A stretch of 64,000 nucleotides of DNA from contig JAVHJL010000007.1 in assembly GCA_036971715.1 (NCBI GenBank), forward strand, positions 1,116,001 to 1,180,000, in the 5' to 3' direction. Of this stretch, positions 1 through 12,999 are shown one piece after another. Under the pieces are notes generated by a model that ran no database searches, had not been told where the DNA came from, and saw nothing but the letters and a program-made list of their open reading frames with translations. Source of the DNA: Arthrobotrys musiformis. Its lineage: Eukaryota; Ascomycota; Orbiliomycetes; Orbiliales; Orbiliaceae. The first letter of the stretch is position 1. The number at the start of each line of letters is the position of its first letter. The position numbers and the translations under genes were made by a program.

Positions 1-3000
1 TGTAGTGGCTGCCGGAAATGGCGATGCAGTTGGAGATTTGGTGGTGTCCCTTCGCTTTACTCCCACCCCCCTGCCCTCCTCCAATCTGTTTCGTTCAGCT
101 GGTCGGTACCTGCGTGTGCAATGTTCCTGATGGCGAAGTCAATGCCCAAAAACTTTGTCGGAAAGTATATAAACGAGAGGCCGAAGTTTGAAATTGATGG
201 AAATTTCCTAGAGGGGCATGTTCGATTCCCTTTTTGCCCTCTTGTCCTCGATTTGGAATTTCCTCCGATTCAATTTAGCTTTTTTTTTCTCGCTGCAAAA
301 TTTGAAACTTTGTGAAGTTTAAGCTCAAGATTTTGAGTTAAGTTGGCTGTGGCGTCGAGGAGGCCGAAGGATATGTATGCGATCGATCGATCCGAAAGGG
401 TTTCGAGGGTCGAACCGCAAGCTGCAATTGGCCCGAGCGCCAGGAAGTCCAAAAAAACCAAAAACCGGATCGTGGGATCGGGGCTGAGTGGCAGCCGAGT
501 CAATGCAGGAGGCCTCTTTCTTTAATGATAGTAAATTTTATGAAATCGAAATCGAAATCGAATTCAAGGGACAGCTAACGGACTTCCCTGTCCGTCGAGC
601 TATTAGCTGTCTGTTGTCTGGCGTATGTGCCTGAGTCGAGCCAAGTCGATTTGAGTGGATCGCGATCGAGCAGAATCGATCAATCAGTATTCTACTCCTT
701 TGATCTTTCTTTCTTTCGTTCGATTCGGCCTTATTGTCCGCAATTAGGCTGTTTATATTAAACAATACAATACAATACAATATACTGTGCGTGGATCAGG
801 ACTATCAGTATAGTATGCTATATCGACGCTATATCTGTACAGTCAGTACGGTCGGTCAGTCAAATTACTGCTATAAAACGCAATCGAGGCTGCAGAAAGT
901 AAGACAGAGCGAGTTCAGGGTCCTTCGAGTACCCGCAAGGTAGACTGAAGTATCTTCCCTCTGCGATACATCGAAGTTGAGGGACAGCGAAATATCAATC
1001 CGAAACAGGTTTGAACGTTCGCCAACGACGTTTGTCCAACGTAACATCAACATCACCAATCGATTGGTATTGATTACTTACCCGCTGTTCGTATATTGAG
1101 TACCAGTGAGTATAGTATAGTACTGAACGGAGTTAATGCAAGAGTATGTAGGTATGGAGTAGTGGTCGCAGTTGATTGAGTATAATTATAAGGACAGGTA
1201 GCGGACTCAGCGAAACCGGCCCGACCAGACAATGCAACGTACTGCGGATAACCGATGGGATGGGATGAGATGTCGGTATCAAACGACCGCCTTGGTATTG
1301 AATTCGAAGGAATCTAAAAATCACGGGGAAAAAAAGAATAAAGACAAAGGCGGAGAGAAATATTCAAAGAGTTCGCAATCGTCTGGACGGCAAATGCCAA
1401 TTAACTGCTTCCAAGCTTTGGCATTTTGCTGTGGGTGGAGCCTTCGAAACGGTAGTTCGTAGCGGAAAGGTGTCGCTCCACCGCGCTGTGTTTTTCATTC
1501 CCACTTCATTCCTTGTATACCACATGCATGTACGATCCTTACAGTTACGAGGTATAAAGCATACAGGCCCGTGGGTGCAGCGGGTGCAATTATAACGGTC
1601 TGGTGCTATATATGGACTAGTCGAGATGGCCTGTGATACCGACGGTGCGATGCTGCCACTTTCTATATTTACATGAATCGTGGCCGGCTTCATATAAATT
1701 ATATATCACCAGCCTCGATGTTAATTATAAAACTCCGACCGAAGTGGTTTGATCTTGCACATGTTTCTTAAAACTACCCCTCACTTGAGAGCAAGAATAA
1801 TACAATGACATCGACAAGCCTTTTGACATCTGAGAACCCCGGCTGTCGATTGCAAAAGCAGCACTCAGAATGGCAACCGAAGCCTGTTCATGACTTATCC
1901 AGTGCACATCCACCACCCATACAATCAAACAGTATGTCAGAGATCCCTTGCTAGCTAGCTACCATGTACGTATACAGCTAGAGGAGCTAGAGGAGCTCAT
2001 ACCCTCGAGCACGTCCAATCGCTGCAAATATATAAATACTAACTCACCATCGATTAAAACTCCATTCCAACAGTCCTGAAACACCTTCTCGCAATATCTG
2101 CCTTTATAGACAAGCTGTCACTGACAGCTCTCGAGGATGTGAACGACCATGCAAGCGAGAAATTCATGCAAAAACTTGCTTGACAATCCCTCAAGGTAAC
2201 CCCCCTGGCCGGTTTCCCCACCGCTGTTCGTTTGCAGCTGCTCTGATTGGACTCTTGTTAGGTTCCCCCCGGTCTTTTTTTTGTTCGGATCCACATCTAC
2301 ATTATGTGCAAGGGAACGAACCCGCACGTCATGTAGTCTTTTTTAGCGAGAAAAATGAAAAATGGAAAAAAAAAAGTGGCGATGTGGGTTTTAGGACAGC
2401 TTGGTATTGCTAGCTTTCGTGTCGTGGACTGGATCGAGCTAAGCTCCAGTATCAGGTTCGATTCGGATTCATCACAGACCGAGAATAATCATCACGAAAA
2501 AAGTGAAAACGGCTGTTTTTCAGCAGGCTAGTGAATATAATTGAACTAGTACACTCAACTTCGTAGAACGTTCGAGTGGTATTGATATAAATATCGTTAT
2601 CGTATCATTCGTCTTGATCAGGTCGCTTTGCAAGCTTTGCAATTTGATATCGGACTGGAATGCTGGACTACCCTGGATATTCCAGCATTCTTTCACCCGC
2701 TTGCGATACCTCGTTGAGATTAACTGGTTAGCCCTGACAGTATGTTATCGTTCTCAGATAAGATTGAAAAACATATTTTGCTCCGGGCGCTCGATCGACT
2801 TTGATATCGGATGCAGAGATATTTCGAGACCCATGCTGAGATCGAATGTACACGAAACAACAACTCCCGCCCACACAGAGCATAAGCCACATCAGGAAGG
2901 GGAAAAATATAGATTACCCAAAGCATACTAGTCTACCATTAAACCTTCCAATTGAGGCTCCACGCTAACTTAAAATGAACGTGGCGTAACTTTCCACTTT

Positions 3001-4030
3001 AGGTAACTTTCCAACACCCTCAAACCTTCAACCTCGAACTCTACCACACAACGAACATATTCGTAACCTCGTTCAAAGTTCAAAAAGAAAGAAGAAAAGT
3101 CTACCCGTCCCTGAACTATCCCATCTCCGGCCCCTCTCTCTACTTGAAAAAAAAAAAATGCCAACATAGTAAGGAAGGAAAGAAACCCCGGTGTAATATC
3201 CAACCAATCACGCTCCCCGATCTTCGTTTGTTCCACCTGAATGCGGCATGCGAGTCGTTGTACGCAAATCACTCTGCGGCATCGTACGTTATTTATCTTC
3301 CCATTCGGCACATATTTCGGCCCGGAAAGGATGATAATTATAGGATTAAAGAAGAAGAAGAAAATAATTCTGCTATCGATAACGCTGAGCTCTCCAGGCA
3401 TCCCACTCTACCCCAACTTCGGCGAGCATGGTCATATATCTGTCCTGCAACCTGTTCGGTTCCGTCGATTTGTGGAGGGATGGGTGGGGAACATGGCGGC
3501 GGAAGGGTTATTGTATGTATAATACACCTTTTCTTTTTTTCTTTCAATCGTGTTGGTTTTCCAACCTCTCTGGAGTATGTATTATTTGTATCTGATGGAA
3601 AAGAAGGAGCGGTAGAAGGCGGGTGGTGGGCTGCGATCATAGGCAACTACAACCCCCTCCAACTCACAGACGATATTTGTCTCCTTCGACCCCCATCAGT
3701 TAAGACAGTTTAACAAACACGTGGTAGATCCCTCTTCTTTTCTGGAAGCCCGCCCCGGGGTGAGACGTTAAGAAACGGGTTATATCTCCGTCACATATTT
3801 GAAGTATAGGGCGTCTTCTGGCGGTGGCCAAAGGCTTTAATGTCTGTTGCTTGAAATTTGTTCCACCAATCGTAAAATTCTGCTTGATCACGGCCTTCCC
3901 CCATCGCCGATCGATAGATAATGATCGTATATGAGATGTTGGATAGATTGACTTGATGTTGGTATTCCTCAGTGAGGCTGAGTGAGAAAAAAAAAAGTAA
4001 CTGAAGAACAACATATTGACTAGTTTGATA
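1..4030. other. Gene-poor left flank
   Basis: Four kilobases in which I recognise no protein family on either strand. Open frames here are short and compositionally unlike the neighbouring genes. Simple repeats are visible: three GAAATC units near 542-562 and an ATACA-type pentanucleotide run near 762-782. The stretch may be the long upstream region of a gene beyond the left edge, but nothing in the sequence proves that. Confidence 0.5.
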
Positions 4031-5467
4031 TCATGTCTTTTTCGTCCGTCTCTTGTTCGTCGACTTCGGTGTATCCGTAGCGGACGCCTCTGCGGCTGTC
4101 GTATCAGCTTCATCGCTGAACGCAACCTTCTTGCCGCTGCCTGACTTCTTGGTGCTGGACTTTGGTGCGGTCTCCTTCTCGTCTGATTTCGAGTCCTTGG
4201 CTGCTTTTGCCTGTGCTTCGTCGTCCTTCTTCTTTTGCTTTGCCCTCTCGAGTGCTGCGGCCTTCTCGATCTTTGCGACTTGTGCTTTTGATACTTCGAA
4301 TAACTGCTGTCCTAGTATTTCAGACTCAATCTCGGGTTTTCGGGGCCTACAAACCACATTAGCCATGATAGTCACACTTCAAACATAGGGAAAAAAACAT
4401 ACGGTGAAACTTTACACTCCCTGATCAACCCCCCTCCCTTCCCCATCCCAAACTGGGGATCATACAACCCGGCAAAAAACCCCTGCGCACCTTCATCCGT
4501 ACTCTTCAGCACAATCCACCACACCGGCCAAGTAACCAAATACACCAACAGCCCAACCACACTCCCCAAACTCAACCACCTCCTACTCCCCGGACTCCTC
4601 ATAATCCCCGGATCCACACTCCAAACCTTCACATTCGTCGGCATCCCATCGGGGCGTTTATATTCATCCAACTGCCTCTGCACCTCCGCCACAAGCGCCA
4701 TAACCGCAATCTTCGCAGCACCATAAACCAACCACGGCCTTCTCCCCGGATACCCCCTCTCCAAAAACTCCGGATCGTTAAGATCCAATTCCCCAAGCAT
4801 GTACGCCGCACAAGTAGCAACTAAAATCCTAACATCCCTATCCGGCGGCTGAATCTTGAACGCCGGCATCATAAGCGTCAAAAAATGGTAGTAGGATAAA
4901 TAATTGACCCCCCAGTGAACCTCCACCCCATCCTTCGTCACCCCTCTACTCGAGAACGGCGGGGCCATGACTCCGGCTGTTAGAACGATACTATCCAGCC
5001 GCCTTGGGGGAGAGTTATCGAGCCACTTCGTGCAGAACAGACGGATGCTGTGAAGGGATGAGAGATCGCATTCTTCGGCGTAGATTAGATTGTTATTGTA
5101 CTTTTTGCGGAGGTCGGAGATGTAGTCTATTAACCAGTAGTCCTGCGTCGAGCGGACCAGGAGGACGATCTGGGCGCCCTTGGAGGCGAGGTCGTGGACT
5201 ATTGCTGCCCCGAGGCCGGATGTGCCGCCCTGTAATTCATACAAAATTAGCAAATTGTAGTGTACATGGTGAGTTAGAAGTAGTGATTACCGTGACCATA
5301 ACGACCTTCCCATGCATCACTCTCTCGACTTTATTCGTCTCCCCGCCGAAGAACCATCGCAGACAGTAGACCAGGACAGCCCACGGTACGATCCTCAATA
5401 TGGTCGGCAAATACGGCACCGACGAGGCGCCCTCCGAGAAAACCTGTCCCAGGAACTCAACCGGCAT
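4031..5467 (-). CDS. Membrane-associated short-chain dehydrogenase/reductase
   Basis: Predicted NAD(P)-dependent oxidoreductase of the short-chain dehydrogenase family; substrate unknown. I read three exons: 5467-5291, 5229-4403 and 4346-4031, giving 439 aa. The nucleotide-binding motif TGGTSGLG spans the first splice junction (about residues 59-66), and the catalytic pair is in VYGAAK (Tyr about 228, Lys about 232). The segment before the Rossmann fold is hydrophobic, and a second hydrophobic stretch lies near VVGLLVYLVTWPVWW, so membrane attachment is likely. The tail is unusual, about 100 residues rich in Lys, Glu and Ala that end in KSTNKRRTKKT. The catalytic-serine region reads VATCAAY, so the usual Ser appears replaced. 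The frame stays open to an ATG at 5668, but I prefer the ATG at 5467 because members of this family usually begin shortly before the hydrophobic segment. Confidence 0.82.
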
Positions 5468-5740
5468 CGTGAATAACGCCCCCCCAAAAGACTTTGTGAA
5501 TTGGACTCGTGAAGCCTTGAGCTCGCCGGCCGCAGTCGGAAACGAAAGGAAACGTGGAAGTATGCCGTGAAGCTCGTGGACCAGAACAAGGATGTGCTTC
5601 TTGCGTTGCGTGTGGTCGTCGTCCAGTCGCGCTTTAAATGTCTTGGCAGTTAACATCCCAAAAGCCATTCCAGCGACTCATCACGAACCTCTCCGACAAA
5701 GCTTCAACATCGCAGGTTCAGCATACCCCAAAAGCCCACC
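5468..5740. promoter_or_regulatory. Shared divergent promoter, dehydrogenase / PRP22
   Basis: The dehydrogenase (minus) and PRP22 (plus) start codons are 273 bp apart, or only 72 bp if the dehydrogenase uses its upstream ATG at 5668. Both promoters and both 5' leaders must fit in this interval. I see no clear TATA box or factor site. Confidence 0.45.
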
Positions 5741-8700
5741 ATGAGTCTCGAGGACCTCCAGAGCCTCGAGCTCCTCTCGCTCGTCTCAAAGATTACCACC
5801 GAACTAACAAACCACTTGGGAATGTACGTGTCCCCCCAAAATATCCCCATAACGAGTCCCATCTACTAACTAATCCGCAGAAACGACAAAACCCTCGCAG
5901 AATTCATCATAAACCTCCACAATGACTCCTCCTCCCTTCCCTCCTTCAAATCAAAGCTCACAGCAATGGGCGTCGACTTCCCAAACTCCCTCGCCGAATC
6001 AATCGACCGTCTAATCCTAACCATGCACCCCCGTCACAAAAACAAGCCCAAGAAAAGACAAGACGAGGACGAAGACGAAGACATGGGCGGTCTCTCCGCC
6101 TTCGAAGACCTGGAGAAGAAATCGAGGGTGTTCAAAGGTCTCGCACTACCCGACGCCGACGACGCGCCGTGGAAGGCAGAGTACGATAAAGCGGAGAAGG
6201 ATGCCGGTGAGAAGGGCGCGAAGAGGAAAGAAGAACCGGATGCGATTGACGATACACTGGCGCAGTTGGAAAGTCTGGAGGGTAAAGTCCGGGCGGAGAG
6301 GAATAGGAAGAGAACCAGGAGCCCCAGCCCTGCCAGAGACGATAGATACGGCAAGAGTAGGAGGCGAAGTCGCGACCGCAGTCCGGGGTATGAACGGAGG
6401 GATCGAAGTCGAAGTCCGAGAAGGAGAGATGGCGACCACGACCGGCACGGAAGGAATGGGGGGCGTGAGAAGGAAAGACGGGGTAGACGATACGATGACT
6501 ACGACGACGATGACGAGTTCAAGCGGCCGCCTGCGAAGGAGTTGGATGACTCACCTGTTATGTTCAAAGTATATAATGGTGTCGTGTCCGGAGTCAAGGA
6601 CTTTGGCGCTTTTGTCAATCTGAAGGGAGTGAAAGGCAAGGTCGACGGCTTAGTCCACATCTCAGCAATACAGAACCAAGGGCGTGTCAACCACCCTTCG
6701 GACTTATTATCGCGGGGACAGCCAGTAAAAGTGAAGGTTATCTCCATCGAAGGTAATCGGATCGGTTTATCAATGAAGGAGGTAGACCAGGAAACTGGGA
6801 GAGACCTGATCCCTGGAAAGAGGATAGGGACTGGCGCGAATACATCCAAGTTATCCGGAAGGTTCGGAGCTCACGAAGAAGTACCCGTCTTCGAAGATGA
6901 CGACGAAGGCAAAGGAAGGAGCAAGAAGAGGCTAACATCGCCCGAGAGATGGGAGATCAAGCAACTTATTGCCTCCGGGGCGCTGAGCGCGAAGGATTAC
7001 CCTGACATCGATGTTGTGAACGACGAGGTTGAGAACGGCGGGGAGCTGGAGGAAGATGTGGATATCGAAGTCCGAGAAGACGAACCACCTTTCCTCGCAG
7101 GACAGACGAAACAGAGTCTGGAACTATCGCCCATCCGTGTGGTCAAAGCTCCTGATGGATCCATGAACCGTGCCGCCATGTCTGGAACCACCCTAGCGAA
7201 GGAAAGGAGAGAGCTACGACAACAGCAACAACAAGACGCGGCCTCCGAAGCGGCGCAAAATGTCGACCTCCAGGCCCAGTGGAACGATCCCATGGCCGGC
7301 GAGCGACAGTTCGCCACTGACATCCGGAACCAAGTTTCAAAGGCCGGCGATGTGCCAGAATGGAAGCGGGTCACGATGAGCAAGAATGAGAGTTACGGAA
7401 AACGGACCTCGCTGTCTATAAAAGAACAGAGAGAATCGCTCCCCGTGTTCAAGTTCAGGGAAGCTATTATCAAGGCCGTGCACGACAATCAGATTCTCAT
7501 CGTCGTCGGTGATACCGGGTCCGGAAAAACGACACAGATGACACAGTATCTCGCGGAGGCGGGGTTCGGGGACCGCGGTATCATCGGTTGTACACAGCCT
7601 AGACGTGTGGCCGCGATGTCCGTCGCGAAACGTGTAGCTGAAGAAGTTGGCTGTAAGCTTGGTCAGGAAGTAGGTTACACCATTCGTTTCGAGGACTGCA
7701 CGAGCCCAGAGACCAAGATCAAATACATGACAGACGGTATGCTTCAGAGAGAGGTCTTGCTAGATCCGGATCTGAAGAGATACTCCGTCATCATGTTGGA
7801 CGAGGCCCACGAGAGAACAATCGCCACCGATGTTCTCTTCGGTCTTTTAAAGAGTATGTATTACGAATTCTCCACTTTAAGCTGTGCGATAAGCTAACGA
7901 ATTTTTAGAAACCGTCAAGAGACGACCGGATTTGAAGATCATTGTCACATCCGCCACCCTCGACGCCGAGAAGTTTTCTCATTATTTCAACGAGTGCCCG
8001 ATTTTCTCGATTCCCGGTCGTACCTTCCCCGTGGAGATCTTGTACACCAAGGATCCAGAGTCTGATTACCTCGACGCCGCCTTGATTACCGTCATGCAAA
8101 TCCATTTGTCGGAACCACCCGGTGATATATTGGTTTTCTTGACCGGTCAAGAAGAGATTGATACGGCTTGTGAGATTCTTTACGAGCGTATGAAAGCTCT
8201 GGGGCCGGCTGTTCCCGAACTCATCATCCTCCCTGTCTACTCTGCCCTTCCCTCCGAGATGCAGAGTAAGATTTTCGAGCCTGCACCCCCTGGTAGCAGG
8301 AAGGTGGTTATCGCTACAAATATCGCCGAGACATCAATCACCATCGACCAGATTTACTTCGTCATCGACCCTGGTTTCGTCAAGCAGAACGCTTTCGATC
8401 CAAAGCTGGGGATGGACTCTCTCGTTGTCACACCCATCTCCCAGGCACAGGCCAAACAGAGAGCCGGACGTGCCGGACGTACTGGACCCGGAAAGTGCTA
8501 TAGATTGTACACCGAAGCCGCCTTCCAGAGCGAAATGCTTCCGTCTTCGATTCCTGAAATCCAGCGCCAGAATCTTGCCCATACCATTCTTATGTTAAAA
8601 GCCATGGGTATAAATGACTTGTTACATTTTGATTTCATGGACCCCCCACCCACTAATACCATGTTGAACGCCTTGGAGGAACTGTACGGTCTCGGAGCCC

Positions 8701-9566
8701 TCGATGATGAAGGGCTGCTTACCCGTCTTGGACGGAAGATGGCAGATTTCCCCATGGACCCGGGTCTTAGTAAAGTTTTAATTGCATCCGTGGATATGGG
8801 CTGTTCCGACGAAATGCTCACGATCGTAGCAATGTTACAAGTCCAAACCGTCTTCTACAGACCCAAAGAAAAACAACAGCAAGCCGACCAGAAGAAAGCC
8901 AAATTCCACGACCCGCACGGCGACCACCTGACATTCCTGAACGTCTACAACTCCTGGAAGCAAAACAACTTTTCCAGCCCCTGGTGTTTCGAAAACTTCA
9001 TCCAAGCGCGATCGATGCGACGTGCGCAGGATGTAAGACAGCAGCTGGTATCCATCATGGAAAGGTACAATAACCGCATCATCAGCTGCGGGAGGAATAC
9101 GATGAAGGTGCGACAGGCGCTCTGCACGGGATTCTTCAAACACGCGGCGCGGAAGGATCCGACGGAAGGGTATAAGACTCTGACGGAGGGGACGCCGGTG
9201 TACATGCACCCGAGCTCTGCGCTGTTTGGGAAACCGGCTGAGCATGTTATATATCACGAATTGGTGCTGACGACGAAGGAGTACATGCACTGTACGACGG
9301 CTATTGAACCCAAGGTATGTTCCTTCAATCCCTTATATCCCCCTCCCTCCAAAGTTTATAGTGATGATTCGATACTAACGGTTTTACAGTGGCTCGTCGA
9401 TGCAGCACCAAGATTCTTCAGAGTCGCGCCAACGGACAGGTTGAGCAAGAGGAAGCGGAACGAGAAGATTCAGCCATTGTACAATAGATTCTCCGACGGA
9501 GACGACTGGAGATTATCGGCACAGAGGAGACAAGGAAGAGGTGGCGGTGGTGGTACCTGGGGTTGA
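5741..9566 (+). CDS. PRP22: Pre-mRNA-splicing ATP-dependent RNA helicase Prp22/DHX8
   Basis: DEAH-box helicase that releases spliced mRNA from the spliceosome in the nucleus. I read four exons: 5741-5823, 5881-7853, 7909-9314 and 9390-9566. These give 1212 aa, close to the usual DHX8 length. The N-terminus (LEDLQSLELLSLVSKI, then NHLGINDK across intron 1) matches the family's conserved start and fixes the first exon. An Arg/Ser/Asp-rich stretch follows, then an S1 RNA-binding domain (about residues 255-331, VYNGVVSGVKDFGAFV). The helicase core has Walker A GDTGSGKTTQ near residue 570, DEAH near 668, SAT directly after intron 2 and motif VI QRAGRAGRTGPG. The C-terminal OB-fold region contains EPKWLVDAAPRFF, formed by splicing out intron 3. 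Nothing is missing. It is transcribed divergently from the dehydrogenase. Confidence 0.97.
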
Positions 9567-10063
9567 TCATCTTGCTGCCCACAATATACCCCCTGCTCCC
9601 AACCCCCCTCTGATATTATATTGGTTTTATCTGTTAGGATTGAGACTGGTGTCCCTTTGTAGTTAGACAGGATGTATGTATGAGTAACGAACGATATATA
9701 CCCCCCCAGACCAATTAGCCCCCGCCACAACGCCCCCATTTTAGATTAGCTCCATCATCGACACCAAAAGCGAAGTGACATTGATCCTATTTTACCCCAT
9801 TTTATTATATTTGCAAATCATCCCAGGCGCGAGGGAATGACTCCGACTTTTGTGGTGGAGAACAGCCAAAATCCTATTTTGGCGGTGTGTTGGAGAAGGT
9901 GATCCTAAAACGCAAGCTGGGGTTCTGTATATAAGCCGAAGCTAAGCTCCCGCCGACCTCAAGCTTCATCCCACCACCACCAAAACCACCTGAACATCGC
10001 GATACCACGATCTCCAGCTCCATCTGTCCAGCTTCAAGGAAGAACTACATACCGCCGCCCAAA
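9567..10063. other. Intergenic, PRP22 to UCH
   Basis: PRP22 3' flank and promoter of the downstream hydrolase gene. The part before 10064 is C/A-rich, with a CCACCACCACC run near 9971-9981. I see no RNA gene or repeat. Confidence 0.5.
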
Positions 10064-10822
10064 ATGTCTGAAATCAAACGTGTAGCTTTCATCCCCCTCG
10101 AATCAAGTAAGCCCCCCCCCCGCCCCCTCCACGCGTTTGGTAGAAGCTAACCCCCCGCAGACCCCGAAACCTTCAACTCCCTCGCCCTGAAACTCGGCCT
10201 CTCCCCCGCCCTCTCCTTCACAGACGTCTACTCCCTCACCGACCCCGAACTCCTCTCCTTCATCCCCCGCCCCGTCCACGCTCTAATTCTAATCTTCCCC
10301 ACCAGCGACGACCCGGCAAAACAAAACGCCCACCTCTACTCAACAGCCCAAACCGACGGTCCGGTCATCTACATCAGACAAACCATCAAAAACGCCTGCG
10401 GCCTAATGGCACTCCTGCACTCCGTCCTCAACGGCGTCGTGGCCGAAAAACACCTTTTGCCGGGTTCGAACCTCGCATCGCTCCTCGAGGAAGCCAGACC
10501 GTTGGATCCGGAGGGTAGAGCGGAGTTACTGATCAAATCCCCCAGTTTGGCAGCAGCGCATAAAGAAGCTGCCGAAGCTGGTGAGACTGAAGCGCCTGAT
10601 GCGGAGGCGGAGGTGGATTATCACTATATCGCCTTCGTGAGGGGTACCGATGCCGGTGTCTACGAGATGGATGGGAGTTTGAAACCCGGCGAACGACGGA
10701 TTGCGGAGAATGTCGATGAGGATATCTTGGGGAATGAGGAGGTTAGGAAGGAGATTGCGAGGATGATGGAGGAGACGAAGAGTAGTCACTGTGGTATTTT
10801 GGCGCTGGCGGAGGGGGCGTGA
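10064..10822 (+). CDS. Ubiquitin carboxyl-terminal hydrolase, peptidase C12 (UCH-L3/Yuh1 type)
   Basis: Cysteine protease that removes small adducts from the C-terminus of ubiquitin. I read two exons, 10064-10106 and 10161-10822, giving 234 aa, the usual size for a single-domain UCH. The N-terminal frame SEIKRVAFIPLESNPETFN is completed across the intron. The active site is intact: oxyanion Gln and nucleophile in RQTIKNACG (Gln about 88, Cys about 94), His in DYHYIAFV (about 169) and Asp in YEMDG (about 185). The stretch between Cys and His carries an Ala/Glu-rich insert in the crossover-loop region. The common family motif NACGTxxLLH reads NACGLMALLH here. No C-terminal extension suggests a BAP1 or UCH37 type. 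Confidence 0.95.
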
Positions 10823-11305
10823 TTGGAAATCATCTATTGATCAATGGTAGAAACTCTCCCTGAGGATTGGGGGTATAAAAAAGGGTATTTGGGCTTGGTT
10901 TAATTTAAAGTAATTTTGGATTTTTTTCGGTGTTCGAGGCGATGAAGGCTTTTTGTTATTCATATGTTTAACGGCTGCATTGACGTCTGAGGTATGATAC
11001 TACATACATATTATACTACTCCGAATTGAAATCCTCGTGCTCTTCATTGCGACTTACCTGGCGGAGTGCCCAGTATATAACACGTAAATAGCGTAGACGA
11101 TGATATAAACCTGCCTCCACGGCCCATCCATAATATAATACTACTAAATATCATATCTCAGATCACACCACAGACAAATCTCAACCGGGGGCAGTCTTCA
11201 ATTTCAGATCCACATATGTACAAAGAACCTCACCCCCCCTCACAAGCCATTATAATATACAAAGAAAGTACACAAAGTACCTAATTCCCGAAAATAACTT
11301 TTCCC
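10823..11305. other. Convergent intergenic, UCH / RSM7
   Basis: A 483 bp interval between the 3' ends of two convergent genes. It is AT-rich and would hold both 3' ends. No gene or repeat is recognised. Confidence 0.5.
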
Positions 11306-12448
11306 CTACAACCTCTTCCTCCCAGCCTTCTTCATCATATCACTCCCCACATTCGCCCGATTCGTCACACAGAGCTTATGCACCGCAAGCCTCTTATCCC
11401 AACAACTACTCGTCCCCAAAACCACACTCTCAACCTCCTCCGCAAACCTCTCCGGCAAACTCTTCATCCTCTTCTTCCCATCAGCAGCCTGCAACATCCA
11501 CTGCAACGCCTTCCTCCTCCTCGTCTTCACGGGCAATGGCACAGGCGTCTGATTCACACTCCCACCGGATCCCCTCGTACTCTTCAACTTAAACAACGGA
11601 GCAACGGAGTCAATAGCAGTCTGTAAATACGCCACCGGATCACCAGGTAGTAGCGATAAATCGGGAGCGTTGGGAACGAGTGGGTATTTCCCTTCTCGCG
11701 GGGCGGGTTTGGTACGCAGGATCTGTAGGATCTTCTGCACGGTTGCTTGTGCGGTGGCGAGTTCTCCGTGTTTCATGAAGCAGGGGGTTAATTGTCGTAA
11801 CAGCGGGTGGTCCCTGTGGTGGATACTGTGGAGTGCGGGGATGGGTAGCAGCGGGATCGCAGGTCGATACGGCGGGACCACTGCCGCCGGCGTGGGGTTA
11901 GGAAACTCGGAGAGGGCGTCTGGCGGGAAGAGTATAGCTGTCGTTTCAGCAGATAGGAGGGAAGTCGTCTTTTTGAGCTGCTCTTCTTCCTCCTTGATCA
12001 CCTCTGGGGCGTTCTCCATGTCGTTCTCACGCTTGAAGATCTATAATCACATAACCACCAATCCATCAGATATACCATCCCCATCAAAAACAGAGTAAAA
12101 GCAGAGGTATACAGAGCGAGGGAGAGCGAATACCTCACTAGCCGGCGTCCCAAACTCCTCCACATTAACCCCTTCCTCCCCCATAATCTCAGCAGTCTTC
12201 GATGCCTCCTCAGTAACCGACCCCTCAACGGTTCCATTCTCCCCAGCCTTCGAATCACTATAACTCCTCCTCTGGCAAAGCTGTCCGAATCCAGTAGCGG
12301 CGGGGCCAAATCGCTGGGGCCGCGGGGCAAAGGTCGCAAGACATCGACGGGCCGGTATCGTTATCGGTCTCGAAGCAGAAGTAGCCAATGGAAGTCGCTC
12401 GAGGGCCCTGAAGGCCGACGGCCGCAAGAAAGATAGTGGGGCCGCCAT
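11306..12448 (-). CDS. RSM7: Mitochondrial small-subunit ribosomal protein uS7m
   Basis: Component of the head of the mitochondrial 37S ribosomal subunit. I read two exons, 12448-12134 and 12040-11306, giving 349 aa. The N-terminus (MAAPLSFLRPSAFRALERL onward) is Arg-rich, lacks acidic residues and is a plausible mitochondrial presequence. A Glu-rich linker follows. The ribosomal S7 core is at the C-terminus: RRRKALQWMLQAADGKK, then ERFAEEVESVV and the basic end VHKLCVTNRANV. The frame extends upstream to 12562, but the ATG at 12448 gives the better targeting peptide. The intron donor is GTATTC, a slightly weak site, with acceptor TATAG. The gene lies downstream of SCC2 on the same strand. 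Confidence 0.93.
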
Positions 12449-12999
12449 TCCCAATCGGCAGGACGTCGTCGGGTGAAAAAGGTTGAAATCGATGGTTTCG
12501 CGAGGAAATTCTATTCGACGACAGGACGTTGAAGTTTCGAGGTTTTCCAGGATCAGCTGCAAAAACTACCACACAGACAACACACTTTATCTTCTACATT
12601 AACTTTTCTTTTTCTGGCTTCTAGAGGCACCTACTTTACAATCTTAAACGACAGCGGAAAGGAGCCCATTGAATTCAATTAAAAACGGAAGACGCCTGGG
12701 AAATGCATATGAACAGGACAAAACAGAGGGGATTAACAGTAAGAATAACATTCCGATAAGAATAGTAGGAGGTAGTAGACTACCCCGGTAGCTTGATCAT
12801 TAAACAGTATAGGTTAGGAGGCAACATTAAAGGAAAGAAGAATAGAAGAAGGAAAACAAAGAAGGTATTAATAGAAAACCCCAAGAGTATACCGCACTTA
12901 CAAATCCCACCAAGTCTTTGTGTGTTCAAAGTAAGCGAGAGAAACCTCATGGGATTATTTTTTGAACGTGAGGAAGAAAGAGAGGAGAAAAGAGGCAGA
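12449..12999. other. Intergenic, SCC2 tail to RSM7
   Basis: RSM7 upstream region, A-rich on the plus strand near 12690-12900. No gene or RNA recognised. Confidence 0.45.

Noticed and set aside
3144..3713. 189-codon open frame on the plus strand
   Set aside because: No family resemblance, begins in an A-run without convincing start context, and overlaps other equally random frames.
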